From contig CALYAO010000052.1 of the NCBI GenBank assembly GCA_944393605.1, positions 16,686-80,685 of the forward strand: a stretch of 64,000 nucleotides of DNA, read 5' to 3'. The position numbers and the translations under genes were made by a program. How positions within the stretch are numbered: position 1 is the stretch's first letter; each line of letters begins with the position of its first letter. Shown here piece by piece: positions 35,730 to 46,409 of the stretch. The notes under the pieces are model-generated. The model ran no database searches, was not told the DNA's origin, and worked only from the letters and a program-made list of their open reading frames with translations. The stretch comes from an uncultured Clostridia bacterium. GTDB lineage: Bacteria > Bacillota > Clostridia > UBA1381 > UBA9506.

Positions 35730-36053
35730 GTGTCTAAAATGCATTTGAGAGCCGGAGATAACGTGGTTGTCATCTCTGGTAAGGATAGAGGCAAAAAGGG
35801 AAAGGTTCTGATGGCGTATCCCAAGACTGGGCGCGTGCTGGTGGAAGGCGTTGCGTTTGCGACCAAGCATACCAAGCCCAAGCAGATGGGTCAGACGGGC
35901 GGCATCGTGAAGCAGGAAGCCGCGATTGACGCATCCAACGTCATGCATGTCTGCGGGAAGTGCCATAAGGCGACCCGCATTGCGAGAAAAGTGCTGGAGG
36001 ACGGTTCGACCGTTCGGTATTGCAAAAAGTGCGGCGAAGTGTTCAGCAACTAG
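35730..36053 (+). CDS. rplX: 50S ribosomal protein L24 with zinc-ribbon tail
   Basis: 107 aa with GTG start at 35730 after AGGAGGTGC. The KOW motif AGDNVVVISGKDRGKKGKVL is at the N-terminus. Unlike the common Cys-free form, the C-terminus holds two CxxC pairs (HVCGKCHKATR and RYCKKCGEVF), a likely zinc ribbon. Confidence 0.97.
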   Translation: MSKMHLRAGDNVVVISGKDRGKKGKVLMAYPKTGRVLVEGVAFATKHTKPKQMGQTGGIVKQEAAIDASNVMHVCGKCHKATRIARKVLEDGSTVRYCKKCGEVFSN

Positions 36054-36074
36054 CAGGAAGGAGGAAAACGGTTC

Positions 36075-36617
36075 ATGTCAAGAATGAAGGACAAATATAT
36101 GAAGGAAGTTGCTCCGGCCCTGATGGAGAAATTTTCTTATAAAAGCCCCATGCAGATTCCGAAGCTGGAGAAGATTGTCATCAATATCGGCTTGGGAGAA
36201 GCCAAGGACAACGCAAAGGCAATTGACAGCGCCATGGGCGACCTCGCTGCCATCACGGGTCAGCGTCCCATCGTGACCAAGGCAAAGAAGTCGGTTGCAA
36301 ACTTTAAGGTGCGCGAAGGGATGAGCATCGGCTGTAAGGTGACGCTGCGCAGCGAGAAGATGTATGAGTTTTTGGATCGCCTGTTCAGCGTGGCGCTGCC
36401 CCGCGTGCGTGATTTCCGTGGGATCAACCCCAACTCGTTTGACGGTCGCGGGAACTACTCGCTGGGCATCAAAGAGCAGCTGATTTTCCCCGAAATCGAT
36501 TATGATAAGATCGACAAGATCCGCGGCATGGATATCATCATGGTTACCACCGCAAAGACGGACGAAGAGGCAAGAGAGCTTCTGACCCTCATGGGCGCGC
36601 CGTTTGCAACGAAATAA
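36075..36617 (+). CDS. rplE: 50S ribosomal protein L5
   Basis: 180 aa. [20 protein letters not shown] and [20 protein letters not shown] are conserved. GGAAGGAGG precedes the ATG. Binds 5S rRNA. Confidence 0.98.
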   Translation: MSRMKDKYMKEVAPALMEKFSYKSPMQIPKLEKIVINIGLGEAKDNAKAIDSAMGDLAAITGQRPIVTKAKKSVANFKVREGMSIGCKVTLRSEKMYEFLDRLFSVALPRVRDFRGINPNSFDGRGNYSLGIKEQLIFPEIDYDKIDKIRGMDIIMVTTAKTDEEARELLTLMGAPFATK

Positions 36618-36667
36618 TTGGGGCTGTGAAGCGGCGGCTGGCCGCTAGGAACAAGGAGGAGAACAGT

Positions 36668-36853
36668 ATGGCGAAAAAGGCTATGATAAATAAGCAGCAG
36701 ATGACGCCGAAATTTAGCACCAGATATTACAATCGGTGCAAGATCTGCGGCCGTCCCCATGCTTACCTGCGCAAGTTCGGCATCTGCCGTATCTGCTTTA
36801 GGGAGCTGGCATATAAGGGGCAGATCCCGGGCGTCAAGAAGGCGAGCTGGTAA
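36668..36853 (+). CDS. rpsN: 30S ribosomal protein S14, zinc-binding type
   Basis: 61 aa, the short zinc form. Ligands are in [23 protein letters not shown] at 36668 follows AAGGAGGAGAACAGT. A structured 215-base spacer follows. Confidence 0.97.
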   Translation: MAKKAMINKQQMTPKFSTRYYNRCKICGRPHAYLRKFGICRICFRELAYKGQIPGVKKASW

Positions 36854-37068
36854 TGGTTGATGCCCAGATTGCCGTTTTTGGCATGGGGCAGACGATACGC
36901 TGCGGATACTGTTCGCGCACGAGGGCGCGGCGGTTGCCGCAAACATACACCGCGTTTGCGGGAGCTGCCGGGATGCCCGTGCAGCGCAAGCAGCGGAAAA
37001 CGGAAAAACCATCCCGTTTGGTGGAGTGAACTGCCTGCGGGGAGTGAATTTTGGAAGGAGGTACTTTC
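36854..37068 (+). other. structured spacer between rpsN and rpsH
   Basis: No coding sign. Three hairpins: one around 36861-36890 (TGCC-GGCA core); CCGCAAAC/GTTTGCGG (36937-36944, 36954-36961); and the very stable GCTGCCGGG-ATG-CCCGTGCAGC (36964-36985, one bulge). Candidate regulatory or processing element in front of S8. Confidence 0.55.
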
Positions 37069-37464
37069 ATGCAAATCACCGATCCTATCGCAGATATGCT
37101 GACCAGAATCCGGAATGCAAATTCTGCTAAACATGAGACTGTGGATGTTCCCGCATCCAACATGAAGAAGGCAATCGCTGAGATTCTTCTGTCTGAGGGT
37201 TATATAAAGAACTACCAGGTCATCGAGGACGGCAAGCAGGGCGTGATTCGAATTGCGCTTAAGTATGCCGGGAAAGAGAAGGTTATCTCGGGACTCAAGC
37301 GGGTTTCCAAGCCGGGTCTTCGTATCTATGCCGGCAAGGATGAGCTGCCCCGTGTGTTAAAGGGCCTGGGCATTGCGATCATTTCGACGTCCAAGGGCGT
37401 CATGACCGACAAGAAGGCCAGAGCGGAAGGCGTTGGCGGCGAAGTGCTGGCCTTTGTCTGGTAA
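37069..37464 (+). CDS. rpsH: 30S ribosomal protein S8
   Basis: 131 aa. [20 protein letters not shown] at the start; [20 protein letters not shown] near the end. GGAAGGAGGTACTTTC precedes the ATG at 37069. In E. coli S8 represses the spc operon by binding its mRNA. Confidence 0.98.
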   Translation: MQITDPIADMLTRIRNANSAKHETVDVPASNMKKAIAEILLSEGYIKNYQVIEDGKQGVIRIALKYAGKEKVISGLKRVSKPGLRIYAGKDELPRVLKGLGIAIISTSKGVMTDKKARAEGVGGEVLAFVW

Positions 37465-37498
37465 GCGAGAATTTTGATTACAAACTAGGAGGTGCAAC

Positions 37499-38044
37499 AT
37501 GTCGAGAATTGGTAGAATGCCCATTCCCGTTCCGTCGGGCGTGGATGTCAAGATTGAGGATTCCAACTTCGTGACCGTCAAAGGCCCGAAGGGCACGCTG
37601 ACAAAACAGCTGCATGGCGACATGATCATAAAGCAGGAGGGCGCGGAGATCATCGTAAACCGTCCTTCTGAGATGAAGGAACACAAGGCGCTGCATGGCC
37701 TGACCCGGACGCTGCTTGCCAACATGGTGACGGGCGTAACGGAAGGCTATGAGAAGACGCTGGAGATCAACGGCGTTGGATACCGGGCGCAGCTGCAGGG
37801 CAAGACCTTGGTTATGAACCTGGGGTATTCCCATCAGGTGGAGATGAACCCGATCGAAGGCATCACGATTGAAGTGCCCAATCCCAATACGATTGTCATC
37901 AAGGGTGCTGACAAGCAGATGGTGGGTCAGTTTGCAGCTAACGTGCGCGAGAAGCGTCCGCCTGAGCCGTATAAGGGCAAGGGTATTAAGTACTCATACG
38001 AGCATATTCGCCGCAAGGAAGGTAAGGCTGGCGGCAAGAAATAA
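37499..38044 (+). CDS. rplF: 50S ribosomal protein L6
   Basis: 181 aa. [20 protein letters not shown] at the start; end [22 protein letters not shown] is the signature. AGGAGGTGCAAC precedes the ATG. Confidence 0.98.
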   Translation: MSRIGRMPIPVPSGVDVKIEDSNFVTVKGPKGTLTKQLHGDMIIKQEGAEIIVNRPSEMKEHKALHGLTRTLLANMVTGVTEGYEKTLEINGVGYRAQLQGKTLVMNLGYSHQVEMNPIEGITIEVPNPNTIVIKGADKQMVGQFAANVREKRPPEPYKGKGIKYSYEHIRRKEGKAGGKK

Positions 38045-38113
38045 TGCGGCTTGATGTGAGAGGGCATGACAAAGCTTATGTCCTCCGAAGCAGAAAGTGA
38101 AGGAGGCAATGAC

Positions 38114-38473
38114 ATGATCAATAAGCCAAACAGCAATGCGGCTAGATTAAAGCGGCACCGCCGGGTGCGCAAGAAAATCAGCGGTACGCCCGAGCGGCCG
38201 AGACTGTGCGTATTTCGTAGTCTGAAAAATATCTATGCACAGGTCATCGATGATGTAAATGGTGTCACCTTGGTTGCGGCGTCTTCCATTGAGGGTGAGC
38301 TCAAAGGCAAGGGTGGCAATAAGACACAGTCCAGAGAGGTTGGTAAGCTGGTAGCCAAGAAGGCCCTTGAAAAGGGCATCCGCCAGGTGGTTTTCGACCG
38401 CGGCGGCTACATCTACCACGGACGGGTGCTGGAGCTGGCCGAGGGCGCCAGAGAGGGCGGCCTCGAATTCTAA
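38114..38473 (+). CDS. rplR: 50S ribosomal protein L18
   Basis: 119 aa. [20 protein letters not shown] and [20 protein letters not shown] are typical. ATG 38114 follows GAAGGAGGCAATGAC. Binds 5S rRNA. Confidence 0.98.
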   Translation: MINKPNSNAARLKRHRRVRKKISGTPERPRLCVFRSLKNIYAQVIDDVNGVTLVAASSIEGELKGKGGNKTQSREVGKLVAKKALEKGIRQVVFDRGGYIYHGRVLELAEGAREGGLEF

Positions 38474-38491
38474 GAAAAGGAGGGGACTCAT

Positions 38492-38989
38492 TTGTTAATT
38501 GATGCAAGCGTTTTGGATATCAAAGAAAAGGTTGTCAATATCAACCGCGTCGCGAAGGTTGTAAAAGGCGGTCGTACTTTCCGGTTTTCCGCATTGGTCG
38601 TCGTTGGCGATGAGAATGGCCATGTTGGCTGCGGCACGGGGAAAGCGGCTGAAATACCCGATGCAATCCGCAAGGGCATCGAGGATGCGAAGAAAAATAT
38701 GATTGAGGTCAACCGTCTGGATACCTCCATCCCGCATGAGATCATCGGGGAGTATGGCGCCGGACGCGTACTGCTAAAGCCCGCTGCTGCCGGTACTGGC
38801 GTTATCGCCGGCGGTCCCGCACGTGCGGTTTTGGAGCTGGCTGGAATCAAGGACATCCGTACCAAATCCCTGCGGTCCAACAACCCGCGTAACATGGTGA
38901 ATGCTACCATCGCTGGGCTGGCCGGGCTCAAGAGTGCGGAGGAGGTCGCAAAGCTCCGCGGCAAGTCGGTTGAACAGATATTCAACTAA
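38492..38989 (+). CDS. rpsE: 30S ribosomal protein S5
   Basis: 165 aa with TTG start at 38492, after [36 protein letters not shown] and [20 protein letters not shown] are conserved. Confidence 0.97.
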   Translation: MLIDASVLDIKEKVVNINRVAKVVKGGRTFRFSALVVVGDENGHVGCGTGKAAEIPDAIRKGIEDAKKNMIEVNRLDTSIPHEIIGEYGAGRVLLKPAAAGTGVIAGGPARAVLELAGIKDIRTKSLRSNNPRNMVNATIAGLAGLKSAEEVAKLRGKSVEQIFN

Positions 38990-39002
38990 GGAGGGAAAGA
39001 TT

Positions 39003-39182
39003 GTGGCAAAGCTTAAGGTTACTCTCAAAAAGAGTACAATCGGTAGAAAGAAAGACCATATAGCTACAGTGGCAGCTCTGGGCCTCAAAAAGATTCGGTC
39101 CACCAAGGAGCATGCTGATACCCCTCAAATTCGAGGCATGATCAACAAAGTAAGCTATTTATTGGACGTTGAAGAGATATAA
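39003..39182 (+). CDS. rpmD: 50S ribosomal protein L30
   Basis: 59 aa from GTG at 39003 (AAGGAGGGAAAGATT upstream). [20 protein letters not shown] and a typical short end ([11 protein letters not shown]). Confidence 0.97.
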   Translation: MAKLKVTLKKSTIGRKKDHIATVAALGLKKIRSTKEHADTPQIRGMINKVSYLLDVEEI

Positions 39183-39207
39183 CTGAAAATCAAAGGAGGT
39201 GTATCAG

Positions 39208-39651
39208 ATGAAACTTTATGAACTCAGTCCGGCTGAAGGCGCGAGACGTGCGGCATTCCGCAAGGGACGCGGACACGGATCTGGCAACGGCAAAACGGCC
39301 GGTAAGGGTCACAAAGGTCAGAATGCACGTTCGGGCGGCGGTGTCAGACCGGGCTTTGAAGGTGGCCAGATGCCTATTTACCGGCGTCTGCCGAAGCGCG
39401 GATTCACCAATATCTTTGCCAAGGTATATACGGAAATTAATGTGTCTGAGCTGAACCGTTTTGAAGACGGCGCAGAGGTTACCGCAGAAGTACTTCGCGA
39501 TAAGGGCATTATCAAAAAGATCAACGATGGCGTTGTCGTAATGGGCCGTGGTGAGCTGACCGCGAAAAATCTGACGGTGAAGGCGGCCCGGTTTACCGCG
39601 TCCGCATCCGAGAAGATTGCAAAAGCCGGTGGAAAGGCGGAGGTGATCTGA
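39208..39651 (+). CDS. rplO: 50S ribosomal protein L15
   Basis: 147 aa. [20 protein letters not shown], then the glycine-rich [23 protein letters not shown] 39208 follows AAAGGAGGTGTATCAG. The secY ribosome binding site lies in its last codons. Confidence 0.97.
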   Translation: MKLYELSPAEGARRAAFRKGRGHGSGNGKTAGKGHKGQNARSGGGVRPGFEGGQMPIYRRLPKRGFTNIFAKVYTEINVSELNRFEDGAEVTAEVLRDKGIIKKINDGVVVMGRGELTAKNLTVKAARFTASASEKIAKAGGKAEVI

Positions 39652-39652
39652 C

Positions 39653-40951
39653 GTGTTCGAAACGTTGCGAAATGCGTGGAAGATTCCTGACCTCCGTAAG
39701 CGAATGCTGTTTACTGTTCTGATGCTGGTGGTGTTCCGGCTTGGGTCCTTTATCCCGGTGCCGGGTATCACGCCGGATGCCATGCGTGCCATGCTAGGTA
39801 CGGTGACCGAGGGCATCCAAGGCCTCATGAACAATATTTCGGGTGGCGCGCTGGAGCAAGCGGCAATCTTTGCCATGAGCATCACCCCGTATATCAATGC
39901 CTCCATTATCATGCAGCTGCTTACAGTTGCGATTCCGGCCTTGGAACGGTTGTCCAAGGAAGGGGAGGAAGGCCGGAAAAAGATCGCACAGATCACGCGG
40001 TATGTTGCGGTGCTCCTGGCCTTTATACAAGCGACGGGCCTGTTCTTTGGGATGCGCAGCAGCCTGGATACTGATATGCAGGGCTTCCTGGGGTATGTGA
40101 TCATCGTGTTGACCCTGACTGCGGGGACAGCGTTCTTGATGTGGCTGGGCGAGCAGATCACCGAAAAAGGCGTAGGCAACGGGATTTCCCTTCTTATTTT
40201 TACGGGTATTGTATCCCGTGGGCCGGCGATGGTCATGGCGTTGTATCAAAACTTCTTTGCAGGCGATCAGGTAACCATGCAGAACATGATTGCGGTGGTT
40301 GCGCTTTTGGTGGTTGCGCTGGCGGTTGTGGCGTTCGTCGTATTTATCAATGATTCGGAGCGGCGCATTCCGGTGCAGTACGCCAAACGTATGGTTGGAC
40401 GCAAGATGTATGGCGGGCAGAGCACGCATATCCCCATCAAGGTGGCGGCGGCGGGCGTTATGCCGATTATCTTCGCGATGTCCATCATGAGCTTTCCGCA
40501 GACCATCAACATGTTCATCAATGGGAGCGAAATGCCAGAGAGTGCATTCTGGCAGACGGTGCTGCATTGGTTTGACCAAACACATCCGTTCTATATCATC
40601 GTGTATTTCATCCTGATCTTGTTCTTCACATATTTCTATACGGCAATCCAGTTCAATCCGATCGAGATTGCAAACAATATGAAGAAGAACGGTGGGTTCA
40701 TTCCGGGGATTCGTCCCGGCAAGCCGACATCGGATTATATCGCGAAGGTGTTGTCGAAGGTCACGCTGTTTGGTGCGTTCTTCCTCGCGTTTATCGCCAT
40801 CTTCCCGATTTTGATGGCATTTGTACCGGGTATGAGTGGTCTCACCATTGGTGGTACCAGCCTGCTCATCGTGGTTGGTGTTGCGCTGGAGACCATGAAA
40901 CAAATCGAATCTCAGATGATGATGCGTCACTATAAGGGCTTTTTGGAATAG
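39653..40951 (+). CDS. secY: preprotein translocase subunit SecY
   Basis: 432 aa with ten membrane helices; forms the protein-conducting channel with SecE and SecG. RLGSFIPVPGITPDAMRAML and the cytosolic segment RRIPVQYAKRMVGRKMYGGQ are conserved. GTG start at 39653, one base after the rplO stop, with GGAGG inside rplO, so it is coupled. Confidence 0.98.
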   Translation: MFETLRNAWKIPDLRKRMLFTVLMLVVFRLGSFIPVPGITPDAMRAMLGTVTEGIQGLMNNISGGALEQAAIFAMSITPYINASIIMQLLTVAIPALERLSKEGEEGRKKIAQITRYVAVLLAFIQATGLFFGMRSSLDTDMQGFLGYVIIVLTLTAGTAFLMWLGEQITEKGVGNGISLLIFTGIVSRGPAMVMALYQNFFAGDQVTMQNMIAVVALLVVALAVVAFVVFINDSERRIPVQYAKRMVGRKMYGGQSTHIPIKVAAAGVMPIIFAMSIMSFPQTINMFINGSEMPESAFWQTVLHWFDQTHPFYIIVYFILILFFTYFYTAIQFNPIEIANNMKKNGGFIPGIRPGKPTSDYIAKVLSKVTLFGAFFLAFIAIFPILMAFVPGMSGLTIGGTSLLIVVGVALETMKQIESQMMMRHYKGFLE

Positions 40952-40976
40952 GATTGTGCAAGAGAGGTGGGCGATC

Positions 40977-41612
40977 ATGAAAATCGTTTTGTTAGGACCA
41001 CCCGGGGCAGGGAAAGGGACACAGGCGGCAAGCCTGTCTGCAAGTTATGGTATCCCTGCCATCAGCACAGGGCACATCATTCGACAGGCCATTGAGGAAG
41101 GCACGGCCGTCGGACAGGCGGCAAAGACATTGATCGAACGAGGCGAGCTGTTGCCCGACGAGACCGTGATTGCCATGGTTCGTGAGCGGCTGAGCCAGGA
41201 CGACACCAAGGCAGGCTATATTCTTGACGGTTTTCCGCGTACAGTGGAACAGGCGGAGGAAATGGAGCGGCTGGGCATTGGCGTGGACGTGGTGATCAAC
41301 ATTCAGGTGGCGGACGAGACGCTGGTGGAACGGCTCTCGGGCCGCCGCGGATGTCATCGTTGCGGCGCGACGTACCACATTCAATACAATCCGCCCAAAC
41401 ACGAAGGAATTTGTGATGTATGCGGTGAGGCATTGTCCCGCCGGCAGGATGACGAACCGGAAACCATCCGGCAGCGGCTTGCGGTGTATCATAAACAGAC
41501 CGAACCGCTGGTTGTGTTTTATGAACGACAGGGGAAGCTGCGGACGGTGCAAGGGCAAGAAGATGTTGCGCATACCACCGCGCTGGTACAACGTGCGGTT
41601 GGAGGCGAATAG
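40977..41612 (+). CDS. adk: adenylate kinase, zinc-lid type
   Basis: 211 aa. P-loop GPPGAGKGTQ, ILDGFPRTVEQAEEM, and a four-cysteine zinc site in the lid (CHRCGATYH and CDVCGEAL), the form common in Gram-positives. ATG 40977 follows AGAGGTGGGCGATC. Confidence 0.97.
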   Translation: MKIVLLGPPGAGKGTQAASLSASYGIPAISTGHIIRQAIEEGTAVGQAAKTLIERGELLPDETVIAMVRERLSQDDTKAGYILDGFPRTVEQAEEMERLGIGVDVVINIQVADETLVERLSGRRGCHRCGATYHIQYNPPKHEGICDVCGEALSRRQDDEPETIRQRLAVYHKQTEPLVVFYERQGKLRTVQGQEDVAHTTALVQRAVGGE

Positions 41613-41639
41613 GCAACTGTTTCAATTAGAAGGTGCGAC

Positions 41640-42389
41640 ATGATCAAAATCAAATCTCATCATGAGATCGACTGTATGAGAGCAGCAGGCCGGATCACGG
41701 CGGAAACCTTTGAGGTGTTAAAGGAACACATAAAGCCTGGCATTTCAACGCTGGAGCTGGATCGGCTGGCTGAGCAGTATATTCACAAGTGCGGAGCGAC
41801 TTGCTCTTTTAAGAACTATGGCGGGTTTCCGGGCAGTATTTGCGCCTCGGTGAATCAAGTGGTGGTGCACGGGATTCCCAATCGGCATACCATCCTGAAG
41901 GATGGCGATATTATCAGCCTGGACATCGGCGCGAATTTTATGGGGTTTCACGGAGATGCGGCCCGGACGTTCCCGGTGGGGAACATATCGAAAGAGGCGA
42001 GCCGTCTCATCGAAGTGACGCGGGAAAGCTTTTTCCGTGGCGCCGCGAAAATTCAGCCCGATCATCGGATCATCGATATTTCGTCCGCCATTCAAGCGTA
42101 TGTGGAAGAGAATGGGTATTCGGTGGTGCGTGCCCTGGTGGGGCATGGCGTGGGCAGCGAACTGCATGAAGCGCCTGAGGTGCCCAACTTTGCGACCAAG
42201 ACAGCGCGGGCCAGGCTGGTGCCTGGCATGACGATTGCCATTGAACCCATGGTGAACCAGGGGACGTATGAGGTGAATACGCTCTCGGACCATTGGACGG
42301 TGGTGACGGCGGATGGAAAGCTGTCTGCGCACTATGAAAACACCGTTGTGGTTACAAACAGTGGATATGAGATTTTGACCAAGTGCTAA
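41640..42389 (+). CDS. map: methionine aminopeptidase, type I
   Basis: 249 aa; removes the initiator methionine. Metal ligands are in SLDIGANFMGFHGDAARTF (two Asp), VGHGVGSELHEAPEVPNF (His), and AIEPMVNQG and HYENTVVVT (two Glu). There is no N-terminal SH3-binding extension. AGAAGGTGCGAC precedes the ATG. Confidence 0.97.
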   Translation: MIKIKSHHEIDCMRAAGRITAETFEVLKEHIKPGISTLELDRLAEQYIHKCGATCSFKNYGGFPGSICASVNQVVVHGIPNRHTILKDGDIISLDIGANFMGFHGDAARTFPVGNISKEASRLIEVTRESFFRGAAKIQPDHRIIDISSAIQAYVEENGYSVVRALVGHGVGSELHEAPEVPNFATKTARARLVPGMTIAIEPMVNQGTYEVNTLSDHWTVVTADGKLSAHYENTVVVTNSGYEILTKC

Positions 42390-42411
42390 CAGCTTTTTGA
42401 GGTGATACAGG

Positions 42412-42681
42412 TTGGAACTACAGGCTGGGGATATTGTATATTCAACGGCAGGCAGGGACAAAGGAAGAGCCTTTGTGGTGATGGAGGCCGTGGACGCGCA
42501 GTATGTGCTGCTGTGTGACGGTGCGCTCCGCAAGGTGGATAAACCAAAGAAAAAGAAAAGGAAGCATGTGAGCCGCACAGGCGGTGTCGCGCAACTGGTG
42601 ATTGATAAGCTGTCAGATGGGGTGCGGGTGACCAATCCTGACCTCAGGAAATGTCTGGATGCGTTTGAGGATAAACGCTGA
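42412..42681 (+). CDS. KOW-domain RNA-binding protein (L14e-like)
   Basis: 89 aa with TTG start at 42412 (GAGGTG seven bases upstream). The KOW-like start LQAGDIVYSTAGRDKGRAFV is followed by a lysine stretch (DKPKKKKRKHV). Such proteins are standard between map and infA in Clostridia; the precise role is unknown. Confidence 0.88.
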   Translation: MELQAGDIVYSTAGRDKGRAFVVMEAVDAQYVLLCDGALRKVDKPKKKKRKHVSRTGGVAQLVIDKLSDGVRVTNPDLRKCLDAFEDKR

Positions 42682-42711
42682 CTGTGCCAAATTGGAAAGG
42701 ATGAGTGTCAA

Positions 42712-42930
42712 ATGGCCAAAGAGGGCGTTTTAGAAATGGAAGGTACGGTTTTAGAGTCTCTTCCCAATGCAATGTTTCAGGTGGAGCTGGAAAATGGGCA
42801 TCAGGTCCTGGCGCACATCTCGGGAAAGCTGCGGATGCATTTTATTCGCATCCTTCCGGGCGACAAAGTGACGGTGGAGCTGTCTCCGTATGACCTGACC
42901 AAAGGCCGCATCACCTGGCGCGCAAAATAA
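42712..42930 (+). CDS. infA: translation initiation factor IF-1
   Basis: 72 aa S1-fold protein. [20 protein letters not shown] and [38 protein letters not shown] precedes the ATG. A 196-base spacer without a gene leads to rpmJ. Confidence 0.98.
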   Translation: MAKEGVLEMEGTVLESLPNAMFQVELENGHQVLAHISGKLRMHFIRILPGDKVTVELSPYDLTKGRITWRAK

Positions 42931-43051
42931 CCGCGGGTGGAATCGCGCGCCTGGTTTGACTTGACCTGTTATGTGACCGGCAAGTGCCTGAGTGTGTGCA
43001 CCCTTAAGGAAGCAATGATATATGCGGAACTGCTGTTTGGTGGTGCCGTAG

Positions 43052-43240
<189 letters not shown>

Positions 43241-43382
43241 TTGTGCTATGCTTAACTCTTCCCGGGGCGGCTGCACACGGCACATGCACGTGTGACCCGG
43301 GGGGTTATCCATACATGCAGAAAAGCGCGTGGGGCACCGCGTGCGAAAATGAGAATGATTGAACAACAGGAGGTGTAAATTC

Positions 43383-43751
43383 ATGCCCAGAATAGCTGGT
43401 GTTGACTTACCGAGAGAGAAGCGGGTTGAGGTCGGCCTCACGTATATCTTTGGAATCGGCCTGTCCAGTTCGAAGAAGATTCTGGCGGCAACCGGGGTGA
43501 ATCCCGATACGAGAGTCAAAGACCTGACCGAAGATGAAGTTGGTAAAATCAGAGATGTCATAGATAAGGAATACCAGGTGGAAGGTGATCTGCGCCGTGA
43601 GGTGGCCCTAGATATCAAGCGCCTCATGGAGATCGGCTGCTATCGTGGCGTTCGGCACCGGAAAGGTCTGCCGGTTCGCGGTCAGCGTACCAAGACCAAT
43701 GCGCGTACCCGGAAGGGCCCCGCGCGGACCATTGCGAATAAGAAGAAATAA
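43383..43751 (+). CDS. rpsM: 30S ribosomal protein S13
   Basis: 122 aa. [20 protein letters not shown] and [23 protein letters not shown] 43383 follows AACAGGAGGTGTAAATTC. The rpmJ-rpsM spacer holds a CCCGGG-flanked hairpin. Confidence 0.98.
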   Translation: MPRIAGVDLPREKRVEVGLTYIFGIGLSSSKKILAATGVNPDTRVKDLTEDEVGKIRDVIDKEYQVEGDLRREVALDIKRLMEIGCYRGVRHRKGLPVRGQRTKTNARTRKGPARTIANKKK

Positions 43752-43820
43752 GGTGCAGGGCACCTTAAGATACCGCGGGGCATAGCGCCCGCGTCTATCA
43801 AGTCTGAAAGGAGGCACATT

Positions 43821-44213
43821 ATGCCGAAGGTTGGAAAGAAGACGACGCGCAGAAGAGTCAAGAAGAACATTGAACGTGGTGCGGTGCATATTCGTTCCAC
43901 TTTTAATAACACCATCGTCACGATTACGGATGTGGCGGGCAATGCGATTAGCTGGGCATCTTCGGGCGGCCTGGGTTTTAGAGGCTCCCGGAAGAGCACG
44001 CCCTTTGCCGCGCAGATGGCAGCAGAGACGGCTGCGAAGGCCGCGATGGAGCATGGCCTGAAGACGGTGGAAGTGTTTGTAAAAGGCCCCGGTGCGGGCC
44101 GGGAAGCAGCGATTCGTGCGCTGCAGGCAGCAGGGCTTGAGGTCAGCATGATCAAAGACGTGACCCCCATCCCGCACAATGGCTGCAGACCCCCCAAGAG
44201 AAGAAGAGTTTGA
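43821..44213 (+). CDS. rpsK: 30S ribosomal protein S11
   Basis: 130 aa. [20 protein letters not shown] and [15 protein letters not shown] at the C-terminus are diagnostic. GAAAGGAGGCACATT precedes the ATG. Confidence 0.98.
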   Translation: MPKVGKKTTRRRVKKNIERGAVHIRSTFNNTIVTITDVAGNAISWASSGGLGFRGSRKSTPFAAQMAAETAAKAAMEHGLKTVEVFVKGPGAGREAAIRALQAAGLEVSMIKDVTPIPHNGCRPPKRRRV

Positions 44214-44244
44214 TGGAGACAAGATAAAAGGAGGTGCAAGACAA

Positions 44245-44871
44245 ATGGCACGTTATACTGGACCAGTGTGCAGACTGTGCCGCAGAGAAGGCCAGCGGCT
44301 GTATCTCAAAGGCGCAAGATGCTATACCGATAAATGTGGAATTTCAAAAAGGGCGTATGCTCCGGGCATGCATGGACAGGGCAGAAAGAAACTGTCTGAG
44401 TATGGTCTGCAGCTGCGTGAGAAGCAGAAAGCGCGCCGGTACTATGGTGTTTTAGAGGCGCAGTTTGAGAAGTATTTTGAAATGGCGTCCAGAAAGAAGG
44501 GCATGACGGGCGAAAACCTGCTGTCCATCCTCGAGACCCGTTTGGACAACGTGGTGTTCCGTCTGGGCTTTGGGTCTTCCCGGCCTGAGGCGCGGCAGCT
44601 TGTCATGCATGGGCATTTTACTGTAAACGGCAAAAAGGTGGATATCCCCTCTTATCTGGTAAAGGTTGGGGATGTGATTGCCGTGCGGGAGAAGAGCCGC
44701 ACCAGCGATAAGATGAAGGCTGTTCTCGAGATGACCGAAGGCAGAGTCGTTCCCAAGTGGCTGGACGTGAATCGTGAGACCATGGAGGGCAAAGTGATTG
44801 CCGCTCCGCAGAGAGATGACATAGACCTCCCGATTGAGGAACATCTGATCGTTGAGCTGTACTCCAAGTAA
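44245..44871 (+). CDS. rpsD: 30S ribosomal protein S4, zinc-binding type
   Basis: 208 aa from ATG 44245 (AAAGGAGGTGCAAGACAA upstream). An N-terminal zinc site is formed by CRLCRREG and CYTDKC. The S4 RNA-binding domain carries [21 protein letters not shown] 141-base gap follows. Confidence 0.98.
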   Translation: MARYTGPVCRLCRREGQRLYLKGARCYTDKCGISKRAYAPGMHGQGRKKLSEYGLQLREKQKARRYYGVLEAQFEKYFEMASRKKGMTGENLLSILETRLDNVVFRLGFGSSRPEARQLVMHGHFTVNGKKVDIPSYLVKVGDVIAVREKSRTSDKMKAVLEMTEGRVVPKWLDVNRETMEGKVIAAPQRDDIDLPIEEHLIVELYSK

Positions 44872-45012
44872 GGCATGCTTTATATCCGGCCCGTGCGGCA
44901 TGCCGCGCGGGGATGGCGATAAAGTAAACTGCTGTAATGGAGTGTGGTTCGTTACGGTGTGTACTTTTGATGGCGTAGGTATCATTCCGGTTCATTAAAA
45001 GGAGGTTTGTGA

Positions 45013-45963
45013 ATGTTAGAAATAGAAAAGCCAAGAATCGAGTGTGTCGAAACCGACGAAAAGGGGATGTACGGCAAATTTGTTGTGGAGCCCTTAGAGC
45101 GCGGCTATGGCACAACGCTGGGCAACTCCCTCCGGCGCATGCTGCTCTCGTCCCTCCCGGGCGCGGCGGCCACCTCAGTCAAGATCGACGGCGTTCTGCA
45201 TGAGTTTTCCGCCATTCCAGGCGTGAAGGAGGACGTGTCCGAGATCATTCTAAACATCAAGCAGATTGCTGCGAAGCTGTATTGTGATACTCCCAAAGTG
45301 GTGTATATTGATGCTTCGGGTGAGTGCGAGATTACGGCTGGGGACATCAAGATTGATTCGGATATTGAAATTTTTAACCCCGAGCTTCACATTGCGACGT
45401 TAAACAAAGACGCGAAGCTGTATATGGAGATCACCTTTTGTAAAGGGCGGGGTTATGTTTCCGCGGAACGCAATAAGCAGCAGACCCAGAATATCATCGG
45501 GGTCATTCCCGTGGACTCCATCTACACCCCGGTCCATCGCGTGAATTATGTGGTGGAAAATACCCGTGTGGGTCAGATTACCGACTACGATAAGCTGACG
45601 CTGGAGGTGTGGACGGATGGGTCCATCAAGCCCGATGAGGCGGTCAGCCTTGCGGCAAAGATCATAAACGATCACCTTCTGTTGTTCATTGAGCTGTCAG
45701 ACGATGCGAAGAACGCGGAGATTATGGTGGAGAAGGAAGAGGGCAAGAAGGAAAAGGTGCTCGAGATGACCATCGAAGAGCTTGACCTTTCGGTCCGTTC
45801 CTACAATTGCTTGAAGCGTGCCGGTATCAACAATGTCGAGGACCTCACCAACAAGACGGAGGACGACATGATGAAGGTGCGGAACCTCGGCCGCAAGTCG
45901 CTGGAAGAGGTTATTGGAAAGCTGCACGCGCTGGGGCTGCAATTCTCGCGGCGCGAGGACTAA
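45013..45963 (+). CDS. rpoA: RNA polymerase subunit alpha
   Basis: 316 aa. N-terminal assembly domain ([20 protein letters not shown]) and C-terminal domain ([40 protein letters not shown]). AAAAGGAGGTTTGTGA precedes the ATG. Confidence 0.99.
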   Translation: MLEIEKPRIECVETDEKGMYGKFVVEPLERGYGTTLGNSLRRMLLSSLPGAAATSVKIDGVLHEFSAIPGVKEDVSEIILNIKQIAAKLYCDTPKVVYIDASGECEITAGDIKIDSDIEIFNPELHIATLNKDAKLYMEITFCKGRGYVSAERNKQQTQNIIGVIPVDSIYTPVHRVNYVVENTRVGQITDYDKLTLEVWTDGSIKPDEAVSLAAKIINDHLLLFIELSDDAKNAEIMVEKEEGKKEKVLEMTIEELDLSVRSYNCLKRAGINNVEDLTNKTEDDMMKVRNLGRKSLEEVIGKLHALGLQFSRRED

Positions 45964-45981
45964 TGGAAAGGAGGCAACAGG

Positions 45982-46323
45982 ATGCCTGGAACAAGAAAAT
46001 TGGGTCGTCCCACCGACCACCGAATCGCGATGCTGCGCGGGCAGGTGACTGCGCTTCTGGAGCATGGCAGGCTGGAGACCACGCTGGCCCGTGCGAAGGA
46101 GACCAGCAGCATGGCGGAAAAGATGATTACGCTTGGCAAGGATGGCACGCTGCATGCCCGCCGGCAGGCGCTCTCATACATCACCCGCAAAGATGTGGTG
46201 TTTAAGCTGTTTGATGAGATTGCACCGCAGTACAAAGAGAGAAACGGCGGTTATACAAGAGTGCTCAAGACGGGTCCGCGCCGTGGTGACGGCGCTGAAA
46301 TGGCGATTGTTGAGCTGGTATAA
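45982..46323 (+). CDS. rplQ: 50S ribosomal protein L17
   Basis: 113 aa, last gene of the ribosomal cluster. [20 protein letters not shown] and [37 protein letters not shown] precedes the ATG. Confidence 0.98.
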   Translation: MPGTRKLGRPTDHRIAMLRGQVTALLEHGRLETTLARAKETSSMAEKMITLGKDGTLHARRQALSYITRKDVVFKLFDEIAPQYKERNGGYTRVLKTGPRRGDGAEMAIVELV

Positions 46324-46329
46324 CGAACA

Positions 46330-46371
46330 AAGCCCCTGGCATGGTTGCAAGATGCCCGGGGCTTGTTGTTT
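46330..46371 (+). terminator. terminator of the ribosomal cluster
   Basis: AAGCCCC-GGCAT (46330-46342) pairs with ATGCC-GGGGCTT (46352-46364) around a T/C mismatch, followed by GTTGTTTG. Confidence 0.8.
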
Positions 46372-46409
46372 GTGTTGCATAAGAAGTTGGGGAGAGGGGA
46401 GAAAAAAAC

